This document shows, one piece after another, positions 47,606 through 60,224 of a stretch of 64,000 nt of DNA. Source of the DNA: Lycorma delicatula. Taxonomy: Eukaryota > Arthropoda > Insecta > Hemiptera > Fulgoridae. The stretch is taken from NCBI RefSeq assembly GCF_047948215.1, contig NC_134456.1:62701529-62765528 (forward strand). Reading direction: 5' to 3'. The position numbers and the translations under genes were made by a program. How positions within the stretch are numbered: the first letter of the stretch is position 1; every line of letters begins with the position of its first letter. Below the pieces are notes generated by a model, which made no database searches, had not been told where the DNA came from, and saw nothing but the letters and a program-made list of their open reading frames with translations.

Positions 47606-48944
47606 AGTTATAAATAATGTTAGTTTTATTTCTCCAACTAATATTTTGAACATCCATTAGGGGTTCATTATTTCACCTTCTTATAATTTACGAATTTAAT
47701 GTGATTACTATCCACACTTGTTTTATTTAAGTTCTTTTTTGCGTTTTGTTTTTTGTTACATGTTTTTATGTCTAACGTTTGGTATATATACCTGTATCTT
47801 AGCGTTTTTTATTAATAGATGGGATTGTATCATCTTTGTTTTTGTAGTTTAATGTTGATACTTCCGCAGCATAACATTAAATAGAAAATCAATACATTTT
47901 AATGTTTAACGCTTAACTTTTCGTACAATAATGGATTAAATAAAAATAAATATTCAAAACACCTTATCGTCATTAAGTAAATTTAGCAAAGTATAAATTA
48001 TGTTTCATATTAGTGTTAAAAACAGGATTTTTTTAAGTATTGGTCTTCTTTTTTTTTAAATTGTTGTATTGACATATTTAGTAGTTTTATCAGATTGGTT
48101 CATATCTTAAGTTACCTAAATGTGAAAGAAAGTTAGTGTAGATGCGTTTTACTACTTTGCATTTCTACTTACAACATATCCTTATTAATTGGAGGATACT
48201 TCTGAAGTTTTGTAAATTTATAATTATACTAAATAATTATTGATTTTCATTCGTTAATTATGCTTTTATATAATAACCTCTTACGTGAAAAGCCCAGCTC
48301 TAATTAAAGTCGATAAAAGGATTTTTATGTATTTTATATCTACGTAATAATTTTATCTGTGTAACTTCATACTTCATGCAAACATCTGTGAGTACTCCAT
48401 AGTGTACTTATATTTTCATATCGGTTCGTGTATAAATGTACGTGCGTGAGTAATTCAGGTTAAATTTAATTACAGTAATGTGTTTGTTTTCTGCTTGTCT
48501 TACGTTTCTTGATGTAATTTTTTTAATATAGGGTTACTAATTTAAAATTTTCATTAATTTTTATAATAACATAACTTTTGCAGTTTTGGTTCAGCTTTTT
48601 ATTCTCTTATAATCGATTAATTTTAATTCAAAATTATTTTTATTTATTTATTATTATTATTTTTTTATATTGAATTTTACGGGCATCGACTGCTAAGGTC
48701 ATTAGCCCTCGTCACAATCTTTAAAAGAAATTACTATCACCATCTGGATCGTCATATGTAAGGGTGTAAAGGGCCCTTACATTTTATTTAAAAGCACAAA
48801 CTACACAAAACATTTAAGACATAAAAGACAAGGACAATCACAAACACTTACGGGGTGTAAAAGGCCCCGATATTAAAATTTGAGATAAGGTTCTCAAAAG
48901 ACCATGAAATTAAAATTAAACTTATCAATACCATTTCTTTCTTT

Positions 48945-48980
<36 letters not shown>

Positions 48981-49438
48981 CCGCTTAGAGTATCTTTTAC
49001 CACAGCTTTAAACTTTCATTTTATAGACTTTTAAGAAGTCCACTGGCGTGTAAAAATGCAACTATATTTTCTTCATTTCCATTATCCAGATCAGCTCTAA
49101 TATTGATGTTTATATTAATATATATCACATTTTAAAAAACGTTCAGCGGCATTTCATGTGATTATGTAAGCAATTTATTTATTATATTTTATTAATTAAA
49201 ATAATCCAATCAGAGTTTTATGCTTTTATAATGGTTTTACTGTGATACCTATTTAGATGACTTATGCTTTAACTACTGTTTGCATGATTATTACTTAAGA
49301 ATATTTAAGTATTTATGTTAAGTTGTGTAATGATTTTCCGAACCGATAAAGAAAATTTGGTTATTTTGATAAAACATTTCTAGTAATGGATGTTATTAAA
49401 ATAAATCCGTTTAACAAATTAATCTTTTTTTTTTGTAG
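47606..49438. other. Upstream intron or intergenic DNA before the host exon
   Basis: No exon is recognised. At 48660-48905 a moderately GC-rich block (cgggcatcgactgctaaggt, then two variants of gggtgtaaa(a)gg(g)cccc at about 48760 and 48855) is probably an old repeat. A TA microsatellite lies at 48951-48976. The last bases, a T-run then gtag at 49435-49438, form a strong splice acceptor for the exon that follows. Confidence 0.5.
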
Positions 49439-49569
49439 ATGGCGGAGAACGGCAAGGAGGCGGAGCAGCTGAGACTGATGATGAGGGTATCGAAAGAGAC
49501 GCTTGTGAAGGAGAAGTGTACGATGAACATACTTCTCAGCATCAGATAACCCTAGACACTGTACTAAAA
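49439..49569 (+). CDS. Internal exon of an unidentified host gene (acidic segment)
   Basis: The exon is bounded by a polypyrimidine-tagAG acceptor ending at 49438 and a GTAAGA donor at 49570. Of its three frames, only the one starting at 49441 is open to the donor: 43 codons, beginning GGERQGGGAAETDDEG and ending HQITLDTVLK. It leaves two bases (at) that complete a codon from an upstream exon (Asp, Asn, His or Tyr). The piece is Gly-rich, then strongly acidic (ETDDEGIERDACEGE), which suggests a disordered linker. The donor lies at codon phase 0, exactly matching the exon at 62329. The ATG at 49439 is in another frame that stops inside the exon, so it is not the start codon. I do not recognise the protein. 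Confidence 0.75.
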
Positions 49570-51365
49570 GTAAGATTTAATTTTTTTTACAAATATTTTA
49601 CATTAAAGTATGAACTTTTATATTATGGAAAAGCCGTGTTATTAATTTTTTGCACATTTCATAGTACAAATTAGTTTTATACAATGTCCTTTCAGCTAAT
49701 CACATTTATGATTAAAATTAATCGTTACTTGCAGTTTTTCTTTCAGAAAATGATTTTTTTCTCCGATTATTACAGGGTTTCTTTTGAAAAGACTGAAAAT
49801 TTGAAAATCAATTTTTGTTATCCTGTTTGTTTAGAAAGGTATACAGCTCCAAATCGTCTTGTTACTTAAGTACGCACATTGAGAGAGTTAAGTAATAAAA
49901 CAGTCGCCGAAAACTAAAAATTAAAAGTTTTGATTGCTTTTACTCTTCATTCAGTTTTAGTGTAATATTCTACAATAAGGAAATGAAAGGTAATCGTATT
50001 AAAAATCACCTTTCCACGTTTTGGTTCTTTTACCTTGGTCATGAAATGCCAAAACAAAAGTGGGAATAAATTCTATTGGTTAATATGCGTGTTTGAGTCT
50101 ATTTATTGATGTGTACCTCGGCTAATCCCTTGAGGGCACTAAAAAATTCTTCAAATCTGCTTTGGTGAGTTTTTTGTATGGAGTATTAATTGTATTAATG
50201 AAATTTTGTACTCGGCATCTCATATGGGTGGTGGGGATTAGGAATCATATCTAAACTGGGAATGAACTTAAATTTTTACTCAAAAGAGTTCGGACCATTT
50301 TTTTAAAAGTAATGAAAGTTTTTTCCAGAGCCACTCATAAATTAACAAATAACTATTTAAGTCAACGTTTTTTCCAAATTTGCTGTTTTTCGTTCAAATA
50401 TGGTTGAACATTTGAAACTATAAAGCATTACTACTATTAAATTTTGTAGTTTGAATCTAAATTCAACATTGTCATCAAAATGTAAAAACTGTTTCAAAAT
50501 GTAGTATGGGTTAGAGGTTAAAACGTCTCTAGCTTGAAGAAAAAATTTATTTCAGTAGTTTGTTAGCGTCGTTACCTTTTTATTTTGGTATCTGTCATTT
50601 TTTACATCGTAAAGAAAAAAATAATTGCCATTTATTATTTGTTAAAGAACTGAATACGCCCTAAATTTTCAAGTTTTAAAAAAACAAACATAATTATTTT
50701 CCATCTAATAAAATAAATTGTCTTTGTCTTTTGTTAATAGAAGTTAAGATGATTATATTAATACAGTTTCATTACGTAGCTTGTTTGATTACGATTCATA
50801 TGATGAGATTTCATTTGTTACATGTAGAAATTTGAAACATGAGGTATAACATTTGTGTTTGATATTTACGTTCATTTATTTTATTTATGAATCCTTAAAA
50901 CGAGTATTCTATTAAAAGTGCAAGATTACCAAACCTGCATTCTTGTTTGATAATTTTTACATTTAGAAGTAGGTTATATTTACTATTTTATACCCTTGAA
51001 TTATAGGTTTGGGTATATTTTTCTTTGTTAAGAGTTTACTTTGGTCAAATACACAATCCTTGATATCTGGCCGTGCAGTTACCAGACAATGATTGCGTGA
51101 CATAACACTTTAAGTATAATCTGTTGTTATGTTAACTTGTGCGTGTCTAAATGTGAATACGTATTTTGAGTGAAAACCAATTATTGATTTTTTTATAAGA
51201 ACACTCGAAAGTAAATTCACATTTCTTTGCGTATTAAAAATTGTTTTTGGTCTTTTTTACTTTTTTAATTTCGATGAATAAATTAGTAAGGAATTTAAGT
51301 TAATCAAAATGATAAGATGTAAAAAATTCAAGTAAAGTTTTATGACACACCAAATAATGTAGGAC
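49570..51365. other. Intronic AT-rich sequence, no feature
   Basis: No coding or repeat feature. The 61-codon frame at 49684-49869 is compositional. Confidence 0.55.
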
Positions 51366-51489
51366 ATGAAGTTTGGACATTCCAATCCCGTAGGGGAAGA
51401 CACCCACCCGCCTTGTGACGTTTCCGGTCGACACCCCCCCCCCCCGTTCCGAGCACTGATGGGCTTTACGGGAATGAAGTTTGGACATT
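51366..51489 (-). mobile_element. 92 bp GC-rich insertion with 16 bp target-site duplication
   Basis: The 16 bp direct repeat atgaagtttggacatt lies at 51366-51381 and 51474-51489. Between them are 92 bp of very GC-rich DNA with a 13-base C run (51434-51446) and no coding capacity. A perfect duplication around a foreign-looking segment means insertion. Its length suits LINE-type target-primed integration better than a cut-and-paste transposon. There is no obvious poly(A), so the orientation is uncertain. It may be a severely 5'-truncated 3' UTR of an R1-like element. Confidence 0.75.
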
Positions 51490-52319
51490 TGCAATAATTC
51501 TATCTGTAGTTACATAGTGCTATTAATTTTAGGCATCTCCAGTTAGGGATCTTGTTGAACGTTTTATAGTCAGCTGAAAGCAACCGATTCTATGGCTGAA
51601 CAAAATTGGTTGTTTAGAAACGCCACTCACTACCTGTTAAAAATTTATTACATGCTGCTTCTATTTAAGTTGGTCAGCGAAAAATTGTTGATCAGTAACA
51701 TTTTTGCTACCGTTTGGGTAAAAATATCACTGTAAACCGAGGTATTATGGACAGGATAGATGATATACCTCAAGGAGACCTCGAACTTTCCTCTGAGTGA
51801 GGTTGTTTGTGCTGCCTTTCTCAAGGGATGTTTCTAACCGCGGTTTTATTCTTTCTCATCACGTTTTCCTTTATCCTTCAAATCTTCTACATATTGGGTT
51901 CAGACGGTACTTGCTCGTTTACAAGTCTTAGGTTGCTAAGACTTGTAATCCGTTCATTATTGACCAGTCTAATGGGAAGGACTGCCTATGGACTTATGGG
52001 TCTGACTGCCTATGGGTCCGTGCTACATGCAAGCTTAATGATTGAGATACCTTTCGGTTAAAACCAAGTCTCCTGATCCTTCCTAAATAAAAAAATAGAA
52101 TTACGGAGAACTGTAGTTAGTAAAGGATAAATCGATTAATATTTTATCTCATTCTTTTTAGAATGAGAATTATCCAATAGAATTATTTATTTATTACTTA
52201 TTTTATTGTTAGTAGGTTCGATTCCGGGGAAAGATCTGAATAGTCTTTTCAGATTTTATTGGCATCTCGATTATCCAAGTTACATTTGCATAAATTGCGA
52301 GTGAGTCATAATACAGCTA
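51490..52319. other. Intronic sequence with a small hairpin
   Basis: A perfect 11 bp hairpin (acaagtcttag 51921-51931, loop gttg, 51936-51946) lies in a moderately GC-rich block that also holds a short direct repeat gactgcctatggacttatgg / gactgcctatgggtc (about 51979 and 52006). The 84-codon frame at 51807-52061 is not supported by any domain. Confidence 0.5.
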
Positions 52320-53022
52320 TTATCTAAATTTGATAAGAAAGCTTCCTATTGCAATGGATACCGTGTTTCAACTAATGGAAAATTTCAACATATTTTAATA
52401 TATATATTTCACTTTCTTGTGGACAGGATAATTGCCGTAATTTTGCGCCAATCACTTTCAAATTGATTCATAAAATACAACGACCCAAAATCTCGATCGA
52501 CTTCGTTAATGGGCAAAATCGGACCATGGGGGGCATTTTTGGAAAAACAAAATATCGCTATAACTTTCTCATCAATTAAAATATCGAATTCGTTTAAAGT
52601 TCCTACTATTCTTTAGATAAGGGCCTAAAATCTAAGTAAAGTTTTTTTATATTGCCATCCATTGGCCCAGGGGGTGGAAAAATGTGGTTTTGAAAACAAA
52701 AACAAAAAATCCCTTAATAGGCACAGTATCGAATCGGTTTAAAGCGGTCGTTAGTCTTCTGAACATTACCTAAAACTTTTGTCTTAAATAATTTTTGATA
52801 TGACCAATCCTTACGGCAAGGAATGACCTAAATGTTGCTGGAATTGTAAGAAGATAAGGGCTTGTCGTATGCTTAACATGTGAATTTTTTTTCACATGCC
52901 ACCATTGTCGTATTGAGTAAATTTGAAGTTTTTCTTAATTTTATGGTGGAAATCTTTTTTATCCCCTATTTAGCATCGGTGAAATCTACCTCCCTTCCGG
53001 CATGCCGAAAGGGATTTTTTTT
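52320..53022 (+). repeat. Interspersed repeat family A, copy 3
   Basis: Same order and orientation as copies 1 and 2: agcttcctattgcaatggat, ctttcttgtggacaggata, attttgcgccaatcactttc, atcggaccatggggggc, gataagggcctaaaat, cccttaataggcacagta, ataatttttgatatgaccaa, and the end catgccgaaagggatttttt. No target-site duplication was evident by eye. Confidence 0.85.
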
Positions 53023-56000
53023 TTGTCTGGTTCTTAGATAAAAGAATCCTTACCAGGATCTCATTGTGCATATATCTGCGTACAGACTGATTACAGGGGA
53101 ATTAAAACCACACAGAAAATTAACTAATTTTAATTGAATTGTTAATTACCTAATCCGATAGTTGAGAGGTGGTTTAGTGTCGTTATTAGTGGTTAAGCTG
53201 TTAATACGTAATTATTCTTAAACAGTTAAATTCAGTTAAAACATTTGCTTGTTGTTAGATTTGTTCCCACGCTTTTCTTTGGTCTTTAGTTTCAATTAAT
53301 ATAACTGCTATTGTCTTCCTATTGATAGACGTGTGGAAGAACATTGTTACAGTTATTTGTTTTTTAGTTGTACTTGACGCCGGTAGGAGATAGTTTATAA
53401 ATAAAATATCTTATATTTATTCGGATTGTTAAGCATTTCTGTCACTGTTTATCTCCAGATAAATTTAAAGAGTTAAGAATTCCTTCTGAGTTAACAATTT
53501 ACTTAATTCATGCGTGACTTATAAGTAAATGTTTACTACAAAATTAATGTAATAAATTACATTGCATTATTTAATATTTTCGTGATATAAACTTATACGT
53601 TTCTTGTATACTTGGCATAATTTATATATATAAACAAAAATTATTCAGTACTATCTTCATTCGTAAACATTTTATGCGGAAAATTTAAATAAACAATTGT
53701 AAATGAGGGTAATTTATATCTATCTGTACTGAATAACTGTTTAGTACTTTATTTGTAGTATCTAGTATGAACTGCAATGCAGATTTTCCATTGCGGAGTA
53801 TTTTTCTCAATTTTTATATATCAGATGAGGTAGGATTTTTTTTTACAGCAGTCAGTCAGTACTTTCCTTCACGAGAGAACATTTCATTCTATTTTATATT
53901 ATAAAGTAATGGCTCACCTGCTCGTTTTTATCAATCAGTTTGACTGCGCTAGAGATTTTTAATTTCTTTTATGTATTTCAATTTCAAATCTTTCATTGTT
54001 AAAGAAAAAATAATAGTGCATATACTTACAAATGTTCGATTTTTTGTGACTAAAAGATGGTCGTATTTATTTATTCAGTTGATCATAATTTTTTATTCGT
54101 TAGAAAACATTAATAACTTATAGATTGATCTTTTATGTTCACTCATTCAAACAGATAGATTTAATACAAAAAGCCCTGCTGGAATGGAGTTCAATACTTA
54201 TCCGGCCTTTACATAGATATTTCAATTTTTTACTCTGTTTGAAAATAATAGAACTGATTTTTTTAAAATTCTAGTTACCCTGAAAGATAAATATTCAATT
54301 TTATTATCTTTAATATTTTTTTAACCTACAGTGATAATTGTGATTATTATTTAATTGTGCTTGGAATATTTCTTTTTCTTTAAAATAAATAACGAATTTA
54401 TTTGATATTTTCGCATAATTAAATAATCCTTATTAAAAGGAATTACTTATTAAAATAGCAGACAAATAAATCATGGGTTTATATAGGGGGATTTTAATTG
54501 AGTTTTTAGCATTACACAATCACATTGTTGCTGATTCGATTCTAGGATCCGTAAATATTTTTCAGATTAAATTAAATTGCAACAGCTTAACTGTACAATC
54601 GGATTTTTTATTATTCTACGTGATGTAAAAACAGTTTTTTCTTACATTACATAGAAAGTAACCGTATGGTCTGTCTTGAACTTAAACAAGACACTTTTTT
54701 CTTCAGTGGTTCGTGATGATTTACGTTTTAATCGGAGGTCTGTTTCATTGACATCGAGTGTCAAACGAGTTGTGTATTCTGTTATCTTAGTAACGATTTG
54801 GCTAAAAAAGGTTTTTCAGTAGGTGAAAATCTATGCTTTGCAGATAATTCTAGTATACTGTGGTTGTGAAATCTAGTACTTTCTACATCGATCAAATCGC
54901 CCTTTAACGCGCTTACGCTTTCTAAATTAAATATGGTTGTTTGTTTAATTTCTGAAATATTGACAGTGTCTTTACAGAAACGGTTTGCAGATAGAGGCAT
55001 ACGAGCCGACTGTGTTGTTAATCCGATCCGTTAAAATTTGTTTCTACTTTTGGTACGAGACTTAGTTCCAACGTCAGTGTAGTAGTTTCTTCTTTTAAAT
55101 TCCTTTTCTTTTTTTATAATATACTTTTATTTGAATGGAATAATTTACATTTTGCGCTCATTTAATTTACTGTCATCCCTGATTGCTTTAGTTTCAAAAT
55201 GCTTGCTTATCTTTTTAAACTAATAGACCTTTTTGAGAAGAATTTTTACTTTATGCAAACGTTCAATCACTTATTGATCTATGAAGGAGGTCATTATAGC
55301 GAACGACCTTAAATCGGGAGCCTACTGTAATATTAATTTAACTTATTAATAACAGTAACATTTATTTAAGGGTAGGAAAATGAAGACAAAAAAGAAACTA
55401 TCATATAACAACTAAGTATCTTTTTCATCTTAAGTCAGGAGTGTAAAAGGTCTACACGACTTATCTTCAATGTGATCTCTATTTTTACATTATTTTAATC
55501 ATTGGTCAAACAGGACTGCTGACAACTGACGATTTTATGTGCATTTACTTTATCAACTGCTATTTCTTTTCGATCAGATGCCACCGATTATTTGATTGAT
55601 TATAAGATTCACCGACAACATAAAAGTAGAATTTTAATTCTTTTCGTTTATAAAACAACCGTGAAGTAAGTTGAAATTAAAAATAAAGAAGTACAAAATT
55701 TTACTTTACAACTGATATATTCATATTATGGGGATTGTAGGGTTATATTTGGACCGGGCCAATCCTTTGTTCGTACAGTTTTTGCTACCTTGAAGGTCGA
55801 TTAAGGAATGCAGTGGTGTCCTGTCTCGAAGCAGATAACATCTGTATATACTGGTCTTTTTGTAATCGTTTTCACCAAAAAAAAAAAAAATACGGTCATT
55901 GTTCAGATCATCAAATCCAAAAATATAATGCTTTATATATATAATTTTTTTACGCACGCGCCCTACGCGTATACTGATAAGCAGAAAAAGAGAGAATACG

Positions 56001-58204
56001 TGTAACTGAGAGAGATATGTTTTAATTAGGATTATTTTTTGCCATTCTTTTCTTGTGAGTTTTAGTTGTTCGTTATAGCAATCTGGATTTTCGTTGAAAG
56101 ATATTTTATTGTATTATTAGTATAACAAAAGTAAATAAATATGAAATCAAGGAGTAAAAAAAGACAGGGAATGCATCATATCGCTCCTTCTTCTGGTATA
56201 GAATAAGGCATCGGGTGAGACACGTCATCTATAATAATAGAATACAATGTTTTCCTCTCTTTATTTTCTTCAGATAACTAATAACTTGTGGCGGGAATTG
56301 CGGTGTTGTCGGCTCAGCAATGAAGTAGTAAATTATTATTTTCAGCGCGCGCGGTAGTTGTCGCAATGTATAAAAATCTATTCGGATAGGTATTTTCGGG
56401 AACGATGTTAGGTCATTGCTCTCATACAGTACCACTTATAAAAAGAGAAAAAACTGTAAAAAAAAATTAATTTTCTCTGTCTATATAATTGCAAATGATC
56501 ATAAGAATCTTGAATCGGGTAAAGTAGCTAGTGAACGTAAAGAAAAATGAATTGTGTTAGTTCGTGACAATCTGGAGACACTGCTGCTTCTGCTTTGTTT
56601 TATTGTTTTTCTGTTTGTTTGTAATATCCTTTATGTTAAAAAAACCTGTCATAGGTCACAGCCGACAACTTGTATATTAGTCCCCTATTTCTTTGCCCGT
56701 AGATTTGGTGACGCAATAGCCAGTTGGCTTCGGAATGTGGGAAGTCCGGTTCCTTCTTTCTAGACTGCAAAAGGTTTTTAAAACTTGAATTAAGTAGTTC
56801 ACTTAATTACGAATGTGTTATAGATTTCACCGTAACTTATTCGATGCTAGATATTTCTTTGTCATTTTATTATAATGCGTTTATACTGCCTATTCTGCGA
56901 TGAAATCAGACAGCGAAACGGCTGTTATACTAATTTAAATAGCACTGACCCGCGTGTATATGTTTACACGTGTCTGCGCTTGAATACGAATCATTGTTCA
57001 AGTTTTAAAATTAATGTTATTTAGAGATCTCAGTGATTTTACTGATCAATGGTTTTCTACAAAAGATAAATTTTATTTTTGAATTATGCTTCTATTTCTC
57101 GTTGTCGTTGTCAGGGTTGAAGATCAGTAAATGATACGTAAGCGCTTGTTCATTGTGAAGTTAAATAAGTTAAAAGATAATGCTGTAATTTTTATTTAAA
57201 AAGTAACCAATATGATATCTGATGGCGTAGAAATATTTTAATAAATGCTGTACTGGTACTCGTATTCTGTTTGGAATAATTAGTGCTGGTGTCTCTTAAT
57301 CTTAAGAGGACAATATGTTTAGTAATTCTTCAAACCTTGGACGGTTGTAGCGGTAACCGGTTTGGTGCTATTTTACCGGATTTTCAATAAAACTTTAAAA
57401 TTTTTCTCTCATGTTTTTGTATTGCACATTTGTTCACGCCAAGAAAATTATTCAATAATTTGAATTAAAAACGTTATCAGAACAAATAAATTTTTACATA
57501 TTTCTGCTAATTTAAAATTGCAAAACAGTTAATGAATAAAGATGTAATTGAAATTAAGAAAGATCAAGTATGGTTGCAGCAAAACATAGTATTAAAAAAG
57601 AAATTCTTTAGTAATTTTTGTCGGTGTAACACATTGCATAATGTTAACAACGTCAGTAACCATGTTGCTTAGGTTTTTAAATATTATCTGCAGAAAAGAG
57701 TTGCTGTTTCTCTATAGTTAAAAAAGTACCTAATTCAATTAATCTTAAGAAAATTTGAAGTACTCGGTTGTGACTGTTTTATTATAAGGGTTTTAGGGTT
57801 GTGGGTACTGGATGAATCTTCCTTTCCTACTGTATCTTCTATTTTATTTTTTTTACCCTTGCGTATTGTAATTTTTAATTAAATTGAAATTGGTTTTTAA
57901 TTGTTACGGTTTTACATTCTGTTGGTGAATACAAAACCTCGCTTAAATTTAGATGGTTAATTTAAATGGCCTGGCTTAGCGGTCTAAATTTTTTCTTTAA
58001 AACCATTGAGAGCAGAATATTATTTAAGTTATATAGCTATATATAATAAGTTATATAAGTACGAGGAACGGGTGAAATATAATTCGCACTGGAACATAAT
58101 GGGACAATAAAATTCCATAAAAAGCGACAGGTTTGGACATATAGTTTCATTCTCGTATTACTAACATTCTAAATTTCGTTTACCAATATCTTCCCATTTT
58201 TAGA
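53023..58204. other. Intronic AT-rich sequence, mostly featureless
   Basis: About 5.2 kb. A minus-strand 72-codon frame (55000-54782) stands out from the AT-rich background, with the hydrophilic product start MPLSANRFCKDTVNISEIKQ and a tail FSPTEKPFLAKSLLR. It is unidentified and preceded on the minus strand by a weak acceptor-like aacaacacag. It is mentioned here, not claimed as a gene. Nothing else is supported. Confidence 0.45.
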
Positions 58205-58850
58205 TCCTTGTACGAAGTAAAGGGTATATTGTGATCGCGAGAAATTTCGATTTTCAGATTTCAACGGAAATATCCATTTTGACCACCCATGAATCCATTT
58301 TGACTATTTTCGGTGTGACGTCTGTACGTACGAATGTATCTCGCATAACTCAAAAACGATTACCCGTAGGATTTGAAATTCCGAATTAAGCACAGTTATA
58401 ACATCTAGTTGTGCACCTCCCTCTTTGATTGCAATCGACTGAACCAAAAGTGTCCATAAAACCCAAATCCAAAAAAAGTTGGATTTTGGGCTTTTCTTAA
58501 TTGCAGTAATCACCCCTCATTGAGAGCTTATCAACGATATGTCATAAGAGGTAGTTCCGATTTCATCTCCATTTTTTAATTTAAAAATATTTATTTATTA
58601 ATAATTATTAACCTCTCATTGTAAAGAATCTACAATAAATAATATTTCATAATAATAAAAAGAGATAAGGAAAAATATCAGAAGTTATTAATGAAATAGA
58701 ATTTTATGTACTTTTCATTCTAAAAAAAATTGTGTGTATGTAATTTAATAGGCGTACAAGGAATTCATGGGAGGGGTGTATATAAAACCGGAGAAAAAAG
58801 TAAGTCATGTGGTGTCATCATCAGATTTTTTTTTCAGTCGCCATTTAACG
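58205..58850 (+). repeat. Interspersed repeat family B, copy 2
   Basis: Matches 12945-13560 and 14045-14100 block for block, including atctcgcataactcaaaaac, atctagttgtgcacctccct, tgcaatcgactgaac and ctcattgagagctta. The end atcatcagatttttttttca is directly followed by mariner transposase coding remains. Unlike copy 1 it is not interrupted by foreign DNA. Confidence 0.75.
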
Positions 58851-59716
58851 GAGTCGAGAGTAAGCCTGTCAACGCGTCTAAAACAACGTGCAGTGATTAA
58901 ATTTTTAATACCAGAAAAAGTCGATACTTATATCATTCACCATCGTCTAAAAGCCATTTATGGTAAAGAAACTTTGAAAAACTGTGAGTAGGTAGTGAAT
59001 TACATTTTGTGCATTAGAAGCAGCTAAAGTGAATATTAAGGTTAACTGTTAGTGTTCGACTAGTTTCTTTGACGGATAAGCACCAAAAGAAGGTGATTGA
59101 AAACTAGGTTCAAAACGTCACATCACAAAACAACGCATCACTACTCACATAACTTATCGAAAGAACGAGTAGGACTCATTGCTCAGCTGAGTACCGCATA
59201 AACTGACCGGCAGTGGGTGCCAAAATAACGAACAAAGATAGGAATCTCGTGAACAGTTACGGAAACGTTATCAAAACAAGAGATATATTCTTTTCAATAT
59301 TGTGACTGGAGAGGAAATTTAGATGCTTCATTACAACCCTAAAGAAATATAGCAGATCATTTAATATCGTCATTATGGTTGGAAATACAAACAATTTAAA
59401 TCATAAATCTTGCAGAAACATTCTCTTGACAGTGTTCTAGGGTAGGGATATGTGTACTTGACTATCTAGAAGTGGGTCGACTGAAAATTCTTTGAATGCA
59501 TACATTAAATCACCGTAGGAGACGTTTTTATAATGTTAGATAAACCACAGAGCCGAAAATTCTGCAACACGATAGTGCTCGACTAGACACATTGCGTATA
59601 GTCACCGATGCTCATGTAAAGTTGACATTTGAACCTATTTTCTACACCCTCTACACACTAGATTTGCTGCCCTGCGATTTTCACTTCTTTCCGCAATTTA
59701 GGAATAGATTAAGGAA
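58822..59716 (+). pseudogene. Mariner-type transposase pseudogene
   Basis: The first recognisable part, SLSTRLKQRAVIKFL then IHHRLKAIYGKETL (to about 58980), is the N-terminal helix-turn-helix region of insect mariner transposases. Later pieces follow the family order: NLSKERVGLIAQLS (about 59150-59190), the VTETL...YCDWRG region where the first catalytic Asp should be, LQHDSARLDTLR (about 59560-59600, HDSAR corresponding to the HDNAR catalytic block), and LDLLPCDFHFFPQF (about 59661-59702, the (P)DLAPCDF block with the third Asp). Stops and frameshifts are numerous, so there is no activity. No terminal inverted repeats were identified. Confidence 0.8.
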
Positions 59717-60224
59717 AAGATTTTTGAAAGTATATGTTTGGAGCGTAGCTTTATATGGAAGTGAAACTTGGACGATCGGAGTACCTGAGAAGAAAAGATT
59801 AGAAGCTTTTGAAATGTGATATAGGAGAATATTAAAAAATCAGATAGGTGGATAAAGTGACAAATAAAGAGGTGTTACGGCAAATTGATAAAGAAAGAAG
59901 CATTTGGAAAAATATAGTTAAAAGACGAGACAGACTTATCGGCCTCATATTAAGGCATCCTGGTATAGTCGCTGTAATATTGGAGGGACAGGTAGAAGGA
60001 AAACATTGTGCAAGCAGGCAACTTTTGAAATATGTAAAACTAATTGTTAGGGGTGTAGAATGTAGGGAGTATACCGAAATGAAAGGACTGGTACTAGATA
60101 GGGAATCTTGGAGAGCTCATCAAATCAGTCAAATAACTGAAGACAAAAAAAAAATTAAGAGTATTAATTTCCCCCGGGATTATGGACTGAAGATCGTGGA
60201 TCAAGGAAAGATAAAACGCTTATA
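59717..60224 (+). pseudogene. Non-LTR retrotransposon C-terminal region
   Basis: Begins KVYVWSVALYGSETWT (59727-59774), then KKRLEAFEM, a stop, and an open frame of 125 codons (59848-60222). That frame holds VTNKEVLRQIDKE, DRLIGLILRHPGIVAV, ILEGQVEGK, YTEMKGL and DRESWRAH. This is the conserved C-terminal tail after the reverse transcriptase in RTE/L1-like LINEs of insects. Only this tail is present, so the copy is strongly 5' truncated. It abuts the mariner remnant. The basic C-terminal end KIKSINFPRDYGLK may be read-through. Confidence 0.82.

Noticed and set aside
49439..49551. ATG at 49439 as a translation start
   Set aside because: That frame ends at a stop inside the exon. The ATG follows a splice acceptor directly, and only the frame from 49441 continues into the next exon.
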